64,000 nt of DNA from Actinomycetota bacterium (GTDB lineage Bacteria > Actinomycetota > Thermoleophilia > Solirubrobacterales > 70-9), in NCBI GenBank assembly GCA_005885405.1, contig VAYN01000012.1, positions 106,169 to 170,168 on the forward strand. Reading direction: 5' to 3'. Shown one piece after another: positions 16,694 through 26,900 of this stretch. The notes under the pieces are model-generated. The model saw nothing but the letters and a program-made list of their open reading frames with translations. It was not told the origin of the DNA and ran no database searches. Position numbers and translations under genes: made by a program. Within the stretch, counting starts at the first letter, position 1. Every line of letters starts with the position of its first letter.

Positions 16694-16717
16694 ATTTCAG
16701 GCACTAGTGCCTGAAAT
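16694..16717. repeat. perfect 24-bp palindrome at island A right end
   Basis: The half-site ATTTCAGGCACT is followed immediately by its reverse complement. Its core is the same TCAGGCAC/GTGCCTGA stem seen at 12416, 16994 and 27958. It could be a terminator-like insulator or a recombination site. The rest of 16599-17163 holds att copy 2 and the island B left-end site, with no gene. Confidence 0.7.
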
Positions 16718-16788
16718 GGGAGCGGATTCCAGAGGCGGTTGGAATCGGCTCCAGAAACCAAAGCGCCCCACGTGCAGGACATTCCTCC

Positions 16789-16832
16789 GATGGAGCTAGG
16801 CGGATTCGAACCGCCGACCTCCTGGGTGCGAT
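16789..16832 (-). repeat. att-like copy 2: 3' half of tRNA-Ala(CGC)
   Basis: 44 bases identical to the tRNA-Ala(CGC) 3' half at 54167-54210, running from just beyond the discriminator base to the anticodon loop, where identity stops. The CACGTGCAGGA-like flank before it is shared with copy 3. It separates islands A and B. Confidence 0.9.
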
Positions 16833-16970
16833 TTAGGCTGCTTGTGGGCGAGAGGTTCTGTCAGCGGTAGGTCGGCAGGCGGTCAAATGGCTTGCTGATG
16901 CGGAATCCTCAACCCTGCCGTCTGCAAAGAATTCTGGCCAGCCGTCAGAGCGGGAATCCGATTCCCCGCG

Positions 16971-17021
16971 GATACGCGGCGATTGCCGGCGATTCAGGCA
17001 CAAATCCGTTTTTGTGCCTGA
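16971..17021. repeat. island B left-end site and hairpin
   Basis: GATACGCGGCGATT (16971-16984) differs by one base from the island C site at 28192. It is followed by a perfect 11-bp inverted repeat, TCAGGCACAAA (16994-17004) and TTTGTGCCTGA (17011-17021), with a 6-base loop. The order att, site, hairpin is the same as in islands A and C. Confidence 0.65.
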
Positions 17022-17163
17022 CTGTGGAGACCGCGGTTACAACTCGTCTCTCTCGGTCCGAACGATGAGGGAGCGCCTGTCGACCCCCCGACTTTCTGCA
17101 AGGAATCCAGGGTCTGGTCAAGAGAATGAAGTCATGGGGGGCCGTGATGATCCCCCGATTACC

Positions 17164-18108
17164 TCACATTCGCTTATTTAGACCTTCGAGAATCGTTGCG
17201 ATCCCGGCTATGAGGAGCCTCGGGTCCTCGGCGGCACCGTCGCTATAGGTATTGGGGCCGCCCGGCCTCCTGACCTGAATGCTGTCAGGTACCTCAAGGT
17301 GTCCCCGTCTCCGTACGGTCTCGAATGCGCGTCCCTTGGGGAGGATGAAGGTCCTTTTGGAGCGACCGCCTGCTGCCAGATAAAGAATTTCCTGGCAGCC
17401 GGTGGAGCGCCAGTAGTTGCCCTCAGCGGTGAGAAAAAGATCGAGTCCAATATTGACCTCGGCTGCATGCCAAACCTCAATGCGACTACCGGCGGCTTCT
17501 CGCCAGCGCCCTGGCTCGGAGGCAGATATACGGAGATCGAAGAAGCGAATCCCCCGGCCAGTGATCTCCACACACTCATGGGTCGGCTCCAGTGAAAGAT
17601 CAGCGACCAGCCTCGACCACGCTGCCCGGCATCGGTCGTGATCGACGAGCTCTTCATGCGCGCGCAGCACCTGCGCTACCTCTTGAGGATCCTCTGAGGT
17701 TCGAAGTATGGAATCGAGGCGAGCTTGTTTGTGATTTCGCTTTTCTTCCGCCTGGCGCCGAGCGATTGCCTCCTCCTCGACTTTCTTGGCGCTTATGCGG
17801 TTCAGACATTCGTGGCACAGGAATGGAGGACCCGTGGTTCCATGTTCGCCACACAGTCTCCGCTCGCACCCTCCCTCGCAGGTGCCTATCGAGTCGAGGC
17901 CGCAGAGGGCACAGGACGGAGTCACAGCTGAGGCCCCTATCTGGAAGCGGGCACCGCACGGACGTTTGACAGGCGCGGGATGAGGAAGCCCGGTGGCCTC
18001 TGGCGGTGCCATCCCCACAACGACCTGTTCCAGGCACTCGTAGTAGCCGGGAGTAATTTGGTGAAGCTTGTTCCCGCGGCACTGTGGGCAGCTGACATTG
18101 CTTGACAT
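17164..18108 (-). CDS. zinc-ribbon protein of unknown function
   Basis: A 314-residue protein. The N-terminus has CPQC (residues 8-11) as half of a probable zinc ribbon. Residues about 66-100 hold a second Cys/His cluster (CALCGLDSIGTCEGGC, then CGEH and CHECL), similar in spacing to B-box or treble-clef metal sites. A basic coiled segment follows, then a C-terminal alpha/beta domain with no motif I recognise. ATG 18108 is supported by AGGG about 8 bases upstream. It is divergent from the HEPN operon across a 338-base gap (18109-18446) in which I see no other gene. Being inside island B, it may be a sensor or regulator of that system, but nothing in the sequence proves it. Confidence 0.65.
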   Translation of the reverse strand: MSSNVSCPQCRGNKLHQITPGYYECLEQVVVGMAPPEATGLPHPAPVKRPCGARFQIGASAVTPSCALCGLDSIGTCEGGCERRLCGEHGTTGPPFLCHECLNRISAKKVEEEAIARRQAEEKRNHKQARLDSILRTSEDPQEVAQVLRAHEELVDHDRCRAAWSRLVADLSLEPTHECVEITGRGIRFFDLRISASEPGRWREAAGSRIEVWHAAEVNIGLDLFLTAEGNYWRSTGCQEILYLAAGGRSKRTFILPKGRAFETVRRRGHLEVPDSIQVRRPGGPNTYSDGAAEDPRLLIAGIATILEGLNKRM

Positions 18109-18446
18109 GCGAGAACCCTAGATGCGTTTGGAGCCCATCCGGATTAACAAAGTCAGCCATGGCGGCCGCAGCCAAGTAGCTAATCGACCTCCCCTGAGCT
18201 TGGAGGAGCTGCTGCACCCCCGAGACGAGCGCTGACATTAGGCTCGGGTGTCCTGGACCGACGCTTCGCTGTGGCAGGGCGCAGCGAAGTCGTCGCACGT
18301 TGGAGTTGAAATCGATGGCGCCCTAGCTCGCCGGGCACCGCGCCAACCATCACACAATGGTCTGGACGAGCTTAGACAGGGCGAGGCTGTGGGTCTCACG
18401 AAGTAGAGCGCGGAAAGTCCGTTGCGCTACGCGAAACAATGGCGAT

Positions 18447-19700
18447 ATGGCTGTGCCTGACCCCGTATCTGAGGCGCTTGAACGGCTGCAGAGATCACTG
18501 CGCGATGAGTCAGTAGAAGTCTCCCCCGCTGACGCAGTCCTCAACTTCGCCGTCCCTGAAGACCTCGCTGGGCCGGAAGCCCAAACCCTCTTCCTCGGTG
18601 AGGTCGAAGCCTCCGACTTTCGGGCGGCGGTGGCGACGATCGCGGTTGATCTCCGCTTCGAGTACATGACTAGGCGGGTCGCGGGCCATCCTCTGCGGGA
18701 TGCGCTGGTCCGCTTCGCCTGTATCTGCGAGAAGGACAGAGAGTCGGACCATGTCTCATCTTTCTTCTCGGAGCACATGCGGCCTCCGGAGGAGCGGACC
18801 TGCTTTATCGGCGTCGAGTACCTGCGGGTGAGCGAGGTGATCGAGCTCCTCGGACTGCGCCTACTCCCAGTTGACCACCCGGACGTTCCGGAACGCTCCG
18901 GCTTCTTCAGCCTCGGAGCGCAAGTAGGCGCCGTCGCCGCGGTGCCGAGTGAAGGGACGCACCTGGGCCTAATGAAAGACCGCGCCGCGGCGGTCGCTGA
19001 ACGAGAGCTGAGGGTCCTTCGGCTCAGCCTGCGAGGGAACCGTTACCTGAATCCCCACCAGTTGCGGTTTCGTCTGGCGGAGAACTACTCCTTTGGTGGA
19101 CCGGCGGCGGCCGGCTTCGAGACTTCCGAGTCGGCGCGCTGGGAGCTCACTCTCGATGAGGAGCTGATTGAGCTGGCGAAGGACCAGCCGCTCAAGGTCC
19201 TCGCTGTGCCTCCCGAGAACGATCTGCGGGAATGCGCGTCCCGTGCGATGGGGTGGATCGAGGACGCGATGATCGAGGGAGATCGTTTGAAGTCGCTGCT
19301 CTATCTCTTCTTTGCCCTTGAGGCGATGCTCGGGGTTAAATCCGAGAACGAGAAGGGACTTGGACTGGCATTTCGACGCGCCCTTCTGAGCTTTGCCACG
19401 AAAGAACATTTTGCCGATCCCGACCGGGCCTATCGGCTCTACGGCGAGGTGCGGTCGGCGGCGGTTCACGGCGGCGCGACCCCGCACGTCTCGAAGAAGA
19501 CCCAGCAGGTCCTTCTCTGGGATGTTCGCGAAGCGCTCATCGAGTACATGGAGCTGGCGGAGCAACACAACTTCCTGACCCGGAAGGCGCTTCTCCGCCA
19601 TCTGCGACAGCTCCCCGATCGAAAGAAGCTCGCGCATTGGCTGCTCGAGCGCGACCCGAAGAGCTGGCGGACATACCTGGAGAAGATTGAGGTGCTCTAA
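18447..19700 (+). CDS. ApeA-like HEPN-domain protein
   Basis: A 417-residue protein. The N-terminal two-thirds is a mixed domain of the kind that precedes ApeA-like HEPN modules. The C-terminal helical domain contains LLYLFFALEAMLG, then AYRLYGEVRSAAVHGG, whose Arg336-Ser-Ala-Ala-Val-His341 fits the HEPN Rx4-6H ribonuclease motif. HEPN enzymes of this class cleave RNA, often tRNA, in abortive defence. ATG 18447 (MAVPDPVSEAL) is preferred over an in-frame start 30 codons earlier, whose extension is Arg-rich and unlike a folded N-terminus. It heads four plus-strand genes (gaps 29, 13 and 68 bases) ending with a SIR2-STAND protein, so it is probably the effector or a co-effector of that system. 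Confidence 0.8.
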   Translation: MAVPDPVSEALERLQRSLRDESVEVSPADAVLNFAVPEDLAGPEAQTLFLGEVEASDFRAAVATIAVDLRFEYMTRRVAGHPLRDALVRFACICEKDRESDHVSSFFSEHMRPPEERTCFIGVEYLRVSEVIELLGLRLLPVDHPDVPERSGFFSLGAQVGAVAAVPSEGTHLGLMKDRAAAVAERELRVLRLSLRGNRYLNPHQLRFRLAENYSFGGPAAAGFETSESARWELTLDEELIELAKDQPLKVLAVPPENDLRECASRAMGWIEDAMIEGDRLKSLLYLFFALEAMLGVKSENEKGLGLAFRRALLSFATKEHFADPDRAYRLYGEVRSAAVHGGATPHVSKKTQQVLLWDVREALIEYMELAEQHNFLTRKALLRHLRQLPDRKKLAHWLLERDPKSWRTYLEKIEVL

Positions 19701-19729
19701 ATCGCTTCATCGTGATTACTGTTTGAGCC

Positions 19730-20605
19730 GTGGAGCTAACTCTCGGCGACGGCACGAGGACGTGGGCGCGCCTCGATCCCGAGGCAGTCCATGGCAGGGG
19801 CACTGTCGCTCCTCGCCTCGCGTTCCAGTTCAAGGGGCGCTCCGCCCGCGAAAAGATGGACGTGCAGATCCACTTCATGCACGGCGAGCTCATGGTCGGG
19901 GAAGAGCGTCTCGGCCAGGGAACCCTCACTGGCGCTCACCTGGCGCCGACCGGGTACCAGCTCGAACTCGAGATCCCCGTGTCGAGGGCTGCCCTCGAGT
20001 ACATCGATCAGGCTCTAACGGGCAGCGCTATCGACGTCGCCCTGCGTCTCTCCGGCTGGCTGCGGGCTCGCGATCTAAACGACGACAACCCGAGTTACGT
20101 CAGCCAACCCCAAGCGGGCGAGTGGATATTTGAGAATTTCGGTCAGGCCAGGGATACGCGGCTGCACTTCCAAATCCCTCGCAGCGAGTGGTTCTCGAAA
20201 GCGCTGGAACCGATCGGAACGGTGGAGTACATTTGCACGGAGATTGCTGTCCCAAGGGCCGATAGCGATTTGCGCCAGGCGGCAAATCACTTGAAGGACG
20301 CCGAGCGGTCTCTGCGTGAGGGGCATGACTCCCAGGTCTTTCTGTTCTGCCGCGGCGCCCTGGAATCCCTTCCCGGTGCTCCGCAGAGGGTGTTCGACAA
20401 CTTGGAATCAGAGCAAGAGAGGAAGCGGCTCGACGCCTTGATGCTGGCGGCTGGCAACTACCTTCACCTCGGCCGCCACACTGCGAAAGATGGACCGCGC
20501 GAGGGAGAGTTCGCCGTCGACCACGCCGACGCCGCCTTTGCTTTGAACCTCGCAAAGCTCCTCTTGGCCCAAACTGCGCGAGTTCTCGCACGGCCCTCTC
20601 GCTAA
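19730..20605 (+). CDS. hypothetical protein, possible degenerate HEPN C-terminus
   Basis: A 291-residue protein starting at GTG 19730. The first 160 residues look beta-rich, and the last 120 are helical: DSQVFLFCRGALESL is followed by a MLAAGNYLHLGRH helix and a final hydrophobic helix. That helical arrangement resembles HEPN-like nucleotide-binding domains, but the canonical Rx4-6H is not present; NxxxH occupies the equivalent position. It lies 29 bases after the ApeA-like gene and 13 bases before the large helical gene, which argues for one transcript. Function unknown; a partner or regulator of the HEPN protein is the natural hypothesis. Confidence 0.65.
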   Translation: MELTLGDGTRTWARLDPEAVHGRGTVAPRLAFQFKGRSAREKMDVQIHFMHGELMVGEERLGQGTLTGAHLAPTGYQLELEIPVSRAALEYIDQALTGSAIDVALRLSGWLRARDLNDDNPSYVSQPQAGEWIFENFGQARDTRLHFQIPRSEWFSKALEPIGTVEYICTEIAVPRADSDLRQAANHLKDAERSLREGHDSQVFLFCRGALESLPGAPQRVFDNLESEQERKRLDALMLAAGNYLHLGRHTAKDGPREGEFAVDHADAAFALNLAKLLLAQTARVLARPSR

Positions 20606-20618
20606 AGGAGCCGCCGTA

Positions 20619-23600
20619 GTGGTGAATCTCAAGCCCAGCAGGCTGATCCGATCGCTCCCGTCGACCACGAGCCTGATCGGCCGACAGTCGTTTCAGGCGT
20701 TCTCGAGTGCGCATCGACACGTCAGTCGTCGGATTCGTCAGAGCCTTGGCATGTCCGCAGGGATCACCGCGCCTCCCGGTGAGGATCTGAGACAGAACCT
20801 TCTACGCCTCGGTCCTGACGGGGAACGGGCCGAGCGCTTTCTTTGCGAGGCCGCTCGGCAACTAACGCGGAGGGGAGAGATGCAGGGGGAGGTTGTCGCC
20901 TATCTCTTGCGGGAGGCCTTGGGAGCACTGCTCAAACTCGGCGGCGAGAAGCCCTTCGATCTGAAGCAGAGTGCGCAGCGCGTCGTCACCGCGTCGAAAT
21001 TGCCCGAGGAGGACGGCGGATCTCGGAGCGACCTGGAGCGGGTCATCGGTGAACTTGAGCGGGCCTTGGGAAACCCCAACGAGGCTCGTCTCGAAGACGC
21101 CGTCAGGATCATCAGCAGGCGAAAGCCACTACGAGGTGACGCCGATCTCCTTGATGCCTATCTGGATCGACTGGAGGAGGCCAACAACGGACTTCACGAC
21201 CGGATCGGCCGCGAGCGCGCCGTCCACCTCTATGAGGGGACGATCGAAGTGGTCAGTTCGCTCTTCGGGCCGCTCGTCTCGCGACTCGCGAGCATCGATG
21301 CATTCCTGGCGATTGGCTCCCCTTCGGCCGAGGACGCGAGGCGCCTGCTCTCGCAGGTGGGCGACGATCGTCACCTTTTCTATTTCTTCGAAAAAGTGGA
21401 AGGCCCAGGCTGGTTCCGGGCTCTCCGTGAGAGCGCAATCCTCCATGTCCCCGCCGAGGGTGGTTGGCCGGCCGGCCCATACCTGCAGCGATTGCTTCCC
21501 GAGCACCCCGACCTCGTCCGGGAATGGCTGATCGAACGCGCCTCCGAAGACCTGAACACGAATCAGGCCTTCTTCCTACTGCGGATCGCGACGGGGCTGA
21601 AGGAAGGCGTTGCCGATCTCATTGCCGACCTGGCGCAAGGACACCTGGAATCGCCGCAGGTCGAGATCATGGTGGAGAACTACCTCAGGGACCTCCCGGA
21701 CCGGGAAATCCGCGATGGTTGTTTGCAGCGCCTTGTTATCGAGTCCCTCAAGGGGACCCTTGGCGGGGATCGCCAAGCAGGTCACTTTCTCCTTGCCGCA
21801 CGCATTCTGGAAGTCGCCGAAAGAGGCATCGCGATCGACCCTGACGGGTGGCTACCGGTCTTCGTCCACCGCCTTCGCGAACTCGCCGAAAATGAGTCGA
21901 CGCTGCGCTTGCAGACGATCCGACCGCTCGCCGAGCTCCGCGTTGACTCCCATAGTCGCTCGGCATTGGAGTTGATGTGCGCGGCTGTCCGAGCGGCGGC
22001 GGTTGGCGCGTCGTCGGCCGGGATGTCAGATGAGGAGGTCAGCCTCTGGCTCGGCAAGCTGAACGAGCCGCTGCGAGAGAGGATTCTCGCCCGCTGGCTT
22101 CTTGAGCGGGAGAACCTCACGCTTGCTTCCCGGCTTCTACCGGAGTGGATCGCCTCAGAGGTACGTCCCGCCCCCGAGCAGCTCGACCTTTTACGTTGGG
22201 TTTTCGAGCAGGGAGGCTCCGCTTTCGCGGAGCAGGTCCGCGAGGCTCTCGGCCCCGCACCCGAACCCGAGGAGATCGTTGGGCTCCCCGCCGACGAGAA
22301 GCTCCCGGATCACCTTCGGCGCCCTCACAACTGGCTCGTTGCAGTCCCGGAATCTGAGCGCGGGCAGTGGGGGAAGGCGGATCTCCTTCTGACCGAACGC
22401 TTTGGTGCGGCGTCGGAGGACGGCGTTCTGATCCGCGTGGGGCAGGCGAGATTCGCGGGTGCCCAGAGCCCCATCTCCGTTGATGAGCTCGCGGCCTTAT
22501 CGCCGCTCGAAGCAGCCGAACGGGTTGGCGCCTGGAAAGAACCTAAGGAACGTTCCTTCCTTGATCCCTCGGCGGAGGGATTGGCTAGTGCGATCAGCGA
22601 TCTTGTCGAGAGGAACAAGGTGGCATGGTTGGATTCCGATCCCGGCCACATCATCGACGCCTTGGCAGCGCCCCGCTATATCGCCTCCTATTTCGGAGCC
22701 GTTGAAAAAGCACTCGACGACCTGGGTGAGGAGCGAGTGGGCCAGATCGTTAAGGCGGTAGCTGGAATCCAAGCCCGCCGGGAGACGGCCAGAAGCGAGG
22801 CAGCCGAGGATGCCGACGACTGGACCTACGCCGCCCACCTCGGCGTTCGCCTGATTGGCGCCTTGGCCAATCGCGGTCGGTTGGCGGACGATGAGTTCGA
22901 GCTAGCCTGGAAGACGGTCGCCGCGGCGGTGGGAGACAGAGGCCCAGCATCTGGGGTCGAGGGCGACGCTCTTACGAGGGCGATCAATCGACCTTGGAGC
23001 TCAGCGCTCGAGGTCGCCTTCAGTCTCGGTGGCATGAAGGACGGCGTCGATCGACGCCTCCTCGACTTGATCGACGACCTTCTACGGCTGCCCCGTCCGG
23101 ACGGCGAACTGGCTAGGGCGATCATCGCCACCCGGCTGCCCTGGCTCCGTCACATCGACGCGGATTGGTTCTCCGACACCGAAGAAGACCTGATCGGTAC
23201 CACGGCACCCGAAGGCCTCGGTGTCCTGACCTTCGCCATCTACCTTGAGTGGGGCCGACCCACCGCCGAACTTCTTCGGGACCAGCGCGACCGAATCATT
23301 GCTGCACTCAGCGGTGATACGGCCGAGTTCGCGCTGCGGCATGTTCTCCATGGCCTGTTCTGGGAATTGCCCAGCTATACCCCGGCCCACGTCCGCGAGC
23401 TCCTGGCTGACGACCCTGAGCTTTTCTCCGAAGCGGCGAGGTCGCTCGCCCTGGCGCTGACGGAAGATGATGAGGATTCATCCGGACCGCCCGCTGGTCC
23501 GGCACTCGCACTCTGGCGCGAGGCACTCGAGGCTGGCCTTCCTGCCGATGCGTATGCAGGCTGGGGCTCGTTCGCGTTCGCCGACAAGGTCTCCGATGAT

Positions 23601-23882
23601 GACTGGCTTGAGCTGACGCTCCGTACCGCAGCTATCCCGTCCGTCAATCTCGCCGAGCCCGACCAGATCGCCGAGAGAGCCGAGAGGATGACCTCCGACG
23701 ATCAGGTCCTCGAACTACTTGCGTTCCTTCTTGGCGCAGAGCCGAAAGCCTGGGAGCTCGAACCCATCGGCGAGGTCGGACTGCGCCTCCTGCGCAGCGC
23801 GACCGGCTCACCTTCGGTGCGGCGGGAGCTGCGTGAGCGTCTGCTCGAGCGCGGATTCAACGAGGCGACCGAGATCGACTGA
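20619..23882 (+). CDS. large alpha-helical protein of a defence operon
   Basis: A 1087-residue protein, almost entirely helical. GTG 20619 has AAGGAG 8 bases upstream and is preferred over the ATG at 20751. Residues about 80-250 contain amphipathic helices with an NNGLHDRIGRERAVHLYEGT segment followed by SSLFGPL, a layout like the HEPN-type N-termini of some large actinobacterial defence proteins. The remainder consists of HEAT/TPR-like helical repeats rich in Leu, Ala and Glu, ending in an acidic C-terminus. No P-loop or nuclease motif is seen. It probably serves as a scaffold or phage-sensor subunit for the neighbouring effectors, but that is inference. Confidence 0.65.
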   Translation: MVNLKPSRLIRSLPSTTSLIGRQSFQAFSSAHRHVSRRIRQSLGMSAGITAPPGEDLRQNLLRLGPDGERAERFLCEAARQLTRRGEMQGEVVAYLLREALGALLKLGGEKPFDLKQSAQRVVTASKLPEEDGGSRSDLERVIGELERALGNPNEARLEDAVRIISRRKPLRGDADLLDAYLDRLEEANNGLHDRIGRERAVHLYEGTIEVVSSLFGPLVSRLASIDAFLAIGSPSAEDARRLLSQVGDDRHLFYFFEKVEGPGWFRALRESAILHVPAEGGWPAGPYLQRLLPEHPDLVREWLIERASEDLNTNQAFFLLRIATGLKEGVADLIADLAQGHLESPQVEIMVENYLRDLPDREIRDGCLQRLVIESLKGTLGGDRQAGHFLLAARILEVAERGIAIDPDGWLPVFVHRLRELAENESTLRLQTIRPLAELRVDSHSRSALELMCAAVRAAAVGASSAGMSDEEVSLWLGKLNEPLRERILARWLLERENLTLASRLLPEWIASEVRPAPEQLDLLRWVFEQGGSAFAEQVREALGPAPEPEEIVGLPADEKLPDHLRRPHNWLVAVPESERGQWGKADLLLTERFGAASEDGVLIRVGQARFAGAQSPISVDELAALSPLEAAERVGAWKEPKERSFLDPSAEGLASAISDLVERNKVAWLDSDPGHIIDALAAPRYIASYFGAVEKALDDLGEERVGQIVKAVAGIQARRETARSEAAEDADDWTYAAHLGVRLIGALANRGRLADDEFELAWKTVAAAVGDRGPASGVEGDALTRAINRPWSSALEVAFSLGGMKDGVDRRLLDLIDDLLRLPRPDGELARAIIATRLPWLRHIDADWFSDTEEDLIGTTAPEGLGVLTFAIYLEWGRPTAELLRDQRDRIIAALSGDTAEFALRHVLHGLFWELPSYTPAHVRELLADDPELFSEAARSLALALTEDDEDSSGPPAGPALALWREALEAGLPADAYAGWGSFAFADKVSDDDWLELTLRTAAIPSVNLAEPDQIAERAERMTSDDQVLELLAFLLGAEPKAWELEPIGEVGLRLLRSATGSPSVRRELRERLLERGFNEATEID

Positions 23883-23950
23883 CGCAGCTCAGTGGGACGC
23901 CGAGGAGGCGGGGGAGAGGACGGGATGGGTCCCCAAATACGGTTGGACAG

Positions 23951-26900
23951 GTGAACCCGAAAGAACTGGTCGATCTGGTCCGCGGTGACGACGACGTGAT
24001 TCCCTTCCTGGGCGCGGGGATGGCGCTGCGAGCGGGCGCTCCGAATGTCTGGGACCTTGCCGCCGGGCTTTCGGACACGGCGGGTGTCCCAGACGGCGAA
24101 CTCGAGGCGGTGGTCCAGGCCGCCGAAGCGAAGATCGGGCTCGAAGACACCCGCCGTGCCGTCGCCGAGATCGTCGGCGGTAGGCCAATTCGGGCAGATT
24201 CGAGGCTGATGAAGCTGGTTCAGTGGCCAGCCCAGCGGATTTTCACTACGAACTACGACGACGCGATCGAGCTCGCTGCTAAGGAGGCCGGATTCGAGAC
24301 AAGGACGGTGATAGTCGGAGACGCGGATGCGCTGACGATGGAGCCGGGGGTGGTCAAGGTCATTCATCTCCACGGCCACCATTCCAAACCTTCCTCGATC
24401 ATCCTGCCAGGCCCCACCACGGACCGACTGGCTTCCGAAGAGGTGTTCCTGAATCAAGTCAGGGCGATGATGCAGCAGGGAACGATCCTCTATCTGGGCT
24501 TCAGTTTCGGCACCACCGAGGTCCATCTGCGTGGGATCGTCCGCTGGCTCAGGCAGATCAAGAATGCGAGGAGACATCTGCTAGTCCTCCCCGAGAGCGA
24601 CCTGGCCGAACGCGAGGCCGACCTGGTCGAGCTCAGCAGCGTTCCGCAGGTCACTGTCGCCGGATATCCCGGTGATCGCGATCACGCGTTCATCGAGGCG
24701 CTCAGCAGTGTTCACGCGAGACTCTCCTTCGCCAATGGCAGGCACGCCGAGGTCATCAGTGCTCCCAAGCCGCCTGCTTACATCGATCCGGCGCTTGTGA
24801 AAGAAGAGGAGGGCGAGGACCTAGAGGATCTGCAGGGAAAAGTCATCGGCGCCGAGGGAGGGTGGGGCGAGCCATTCGCCGGGCTCAGGGATCTGGCTGC
24901 TGTCGCCCCTGTGGTGCTCTCCGGCCAACCTGGCATGGGCAAGACCGAGGCGCTCAGGCGGCTCGCCCGGACCTATGAGCACTGGGAGGCGCTGGTCGTC
25001 TCGGCGATCGATCTCGCTCAGGCCCTGCGTGGTCATGGCTCGGATGAGCATCGACTGAACGCACTATCGAAGGCGATCGCACTGGGGCTCGCAGGTCGAG
25101 ATGGGGTCGTCCGCCCCGACTACGACGCGCTTGCACGTAATTCATACCTCCTTCTACTGGACGACTTCGATCAAGTAGGAGTTGACGAGCGTCAGGTAGT
25201 GGCGGCGGCGGTGCTGCTCGCCGGTGAACGATGGCCACAACACCGATGGATCGTCGCGGGTAGACCCTGTCTCGAGCTCGCGAACTTCTCCAACGCAGGA
25301 TTCGCGCGTTACCGCATCCTCCCGAGCGAGAGTTGGGGCCATGCGTATCTGCGGAAGCGTGGGGTCGCGGAGCCCGACATAGACCGGATGACCAACCAGC
25401 AGGCAGGTTTCGGTGCCGTCATGGGCATCCCGCTGTTTGCCGCCACGGCCGCCGATCGTCTACTGGGCGAGGGGCCGCCGTTCGAGACGCCACTCGACTT
25501 GCTCGTGGATGCCCAACGCGAGGCGGCCGGAAAAGAGGCACGCCGTCATGGGCGATCCGCGGCCGAGTGGTGGACCTGGCTGCGCAGACTCGCGGTTGGC
25601 CTGGAGGTTCGATCCCGGACCGAGGCAACGACCGCCGAGCTCGCCGCCGTTCCGGGGCGGGGCGGATTCGAAACCGAGAGGCTGCGCGAGGAACTCGTCC
25701 GGGCGAGCCTGCTCATTGAGCTGCCGGATCGGGCCGCGTTCCCGCGCCGTACGTTGCAGGAGGCACTGTGCGCACACGCTGTGCTGGCAACCGAGAATGC
25801 ACTTGAGAGTGTTGCCCGGGTTGCGGTCGCCGAGGTAGCTGGCGAACGTCATCTCAGATCCGACATGGAGTTCACCCTCGACCTTGTATTCGAATCGGCG
25901 TCCCGCGAGTCCCGTGACCGCCTCCGCGAGATCGACGAGCAGCGGTGGGCACTCACCGTCATCGCCAGGGGCACGAGAGATGATGCGGAGGAGGCGCTCG
26001 ACATCTTGATCGAGGACGCCGAGCGCCGATGCCGCGCGGTCAGCGTATTCGCCGCCGGACTTCGCTCGCCGCTGCAGGCGGTGCGCCTCATTGCCAGGTC
26101 CTGGCCGGAGCTTGTATCAGCGCGCCGTGAGCGACTACTGCAGATGATCCAAGCCGCTGAGGCCCACTCTCGCTTCAACGGGCTCTGGATCCTCGCCGCC
26201 CAGGAGTCCGACGAGGACCCGAGTTGGCTGCCCCCGATGATCGAAGACGAGGAAAGGCGGATTGCGCAGTTGGCCGCAGAGACCGCTGCTGCTTGGGGGG
26301 TCCGAGATGCACTACCGCACCTTGAAGCGGTGATCGTGCGTCGGGGGCCGGTCCATGAGTGCAAACGTCTCCTACGCGTCGCCCTCCAACTCGCCGAGGG
26401 GCGAGAGGAGAAGCTCCGGATCATTGCCTCGCTGCTCAACGACGGTCAGCTCATTGGTGAGAGTGCCCAGGAGATTGCCGCCGTCCTCGATCTGGACGGG
26501 TACTTGGAGCTCCTCGGCCGCCGGACCCACGACTCGCGGATTTCGGAGTGGCTCCTGGATGGTGCGCTCCAGATCGCCGGTGCCGGGGATTGGACCGGCA
26601 AGCGGGTCGAAGAGTTGGTGGAAGGGGTCGTCGCCCGCGATGGTGACCCGCAGATCGCCTCCGATGCACGGCTCGTGAACGTCGTGGAATCGCACCTCGA
26701 GCCAGCACTCGCAGCGGCACGGCGAGTGCTCTACCACCGCCCCCCGGTTTTCAGAGGCCTGGCGATGTTTGCGACAGTGCCGGCCGAGAGACTGGAGGGA
26801 GAGGAGAACGCCGCGATCATCGAGGGCGCCAGGAAGGCACTCGACCCCGAGGAGCTGGCGGGGTGGCGCCGCAACGTGCCTCACGATCACCGGAGCACCG

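Larger units (their letters stand above)
12253..16788. mobile_element. Island A: restriction-modification and AIPR cassette
   Basis: Bounded by tRNA-Ala 3'-half repeats at 12253 and 16789. It holds a methyltransferase/PaeR7I-like endonuclease pair and a convergent AIPR protein, and no integrase. Its base composition looks visibly richer in A/T than the flanks. A GATATGCGG site and a TCAGGCAC hairpin lie just inside the left end, and a perfect 24-bp palindrome lies just inside the right end. Interpreted as a non-autonomous integrated cassette. Confidence 0.7.
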
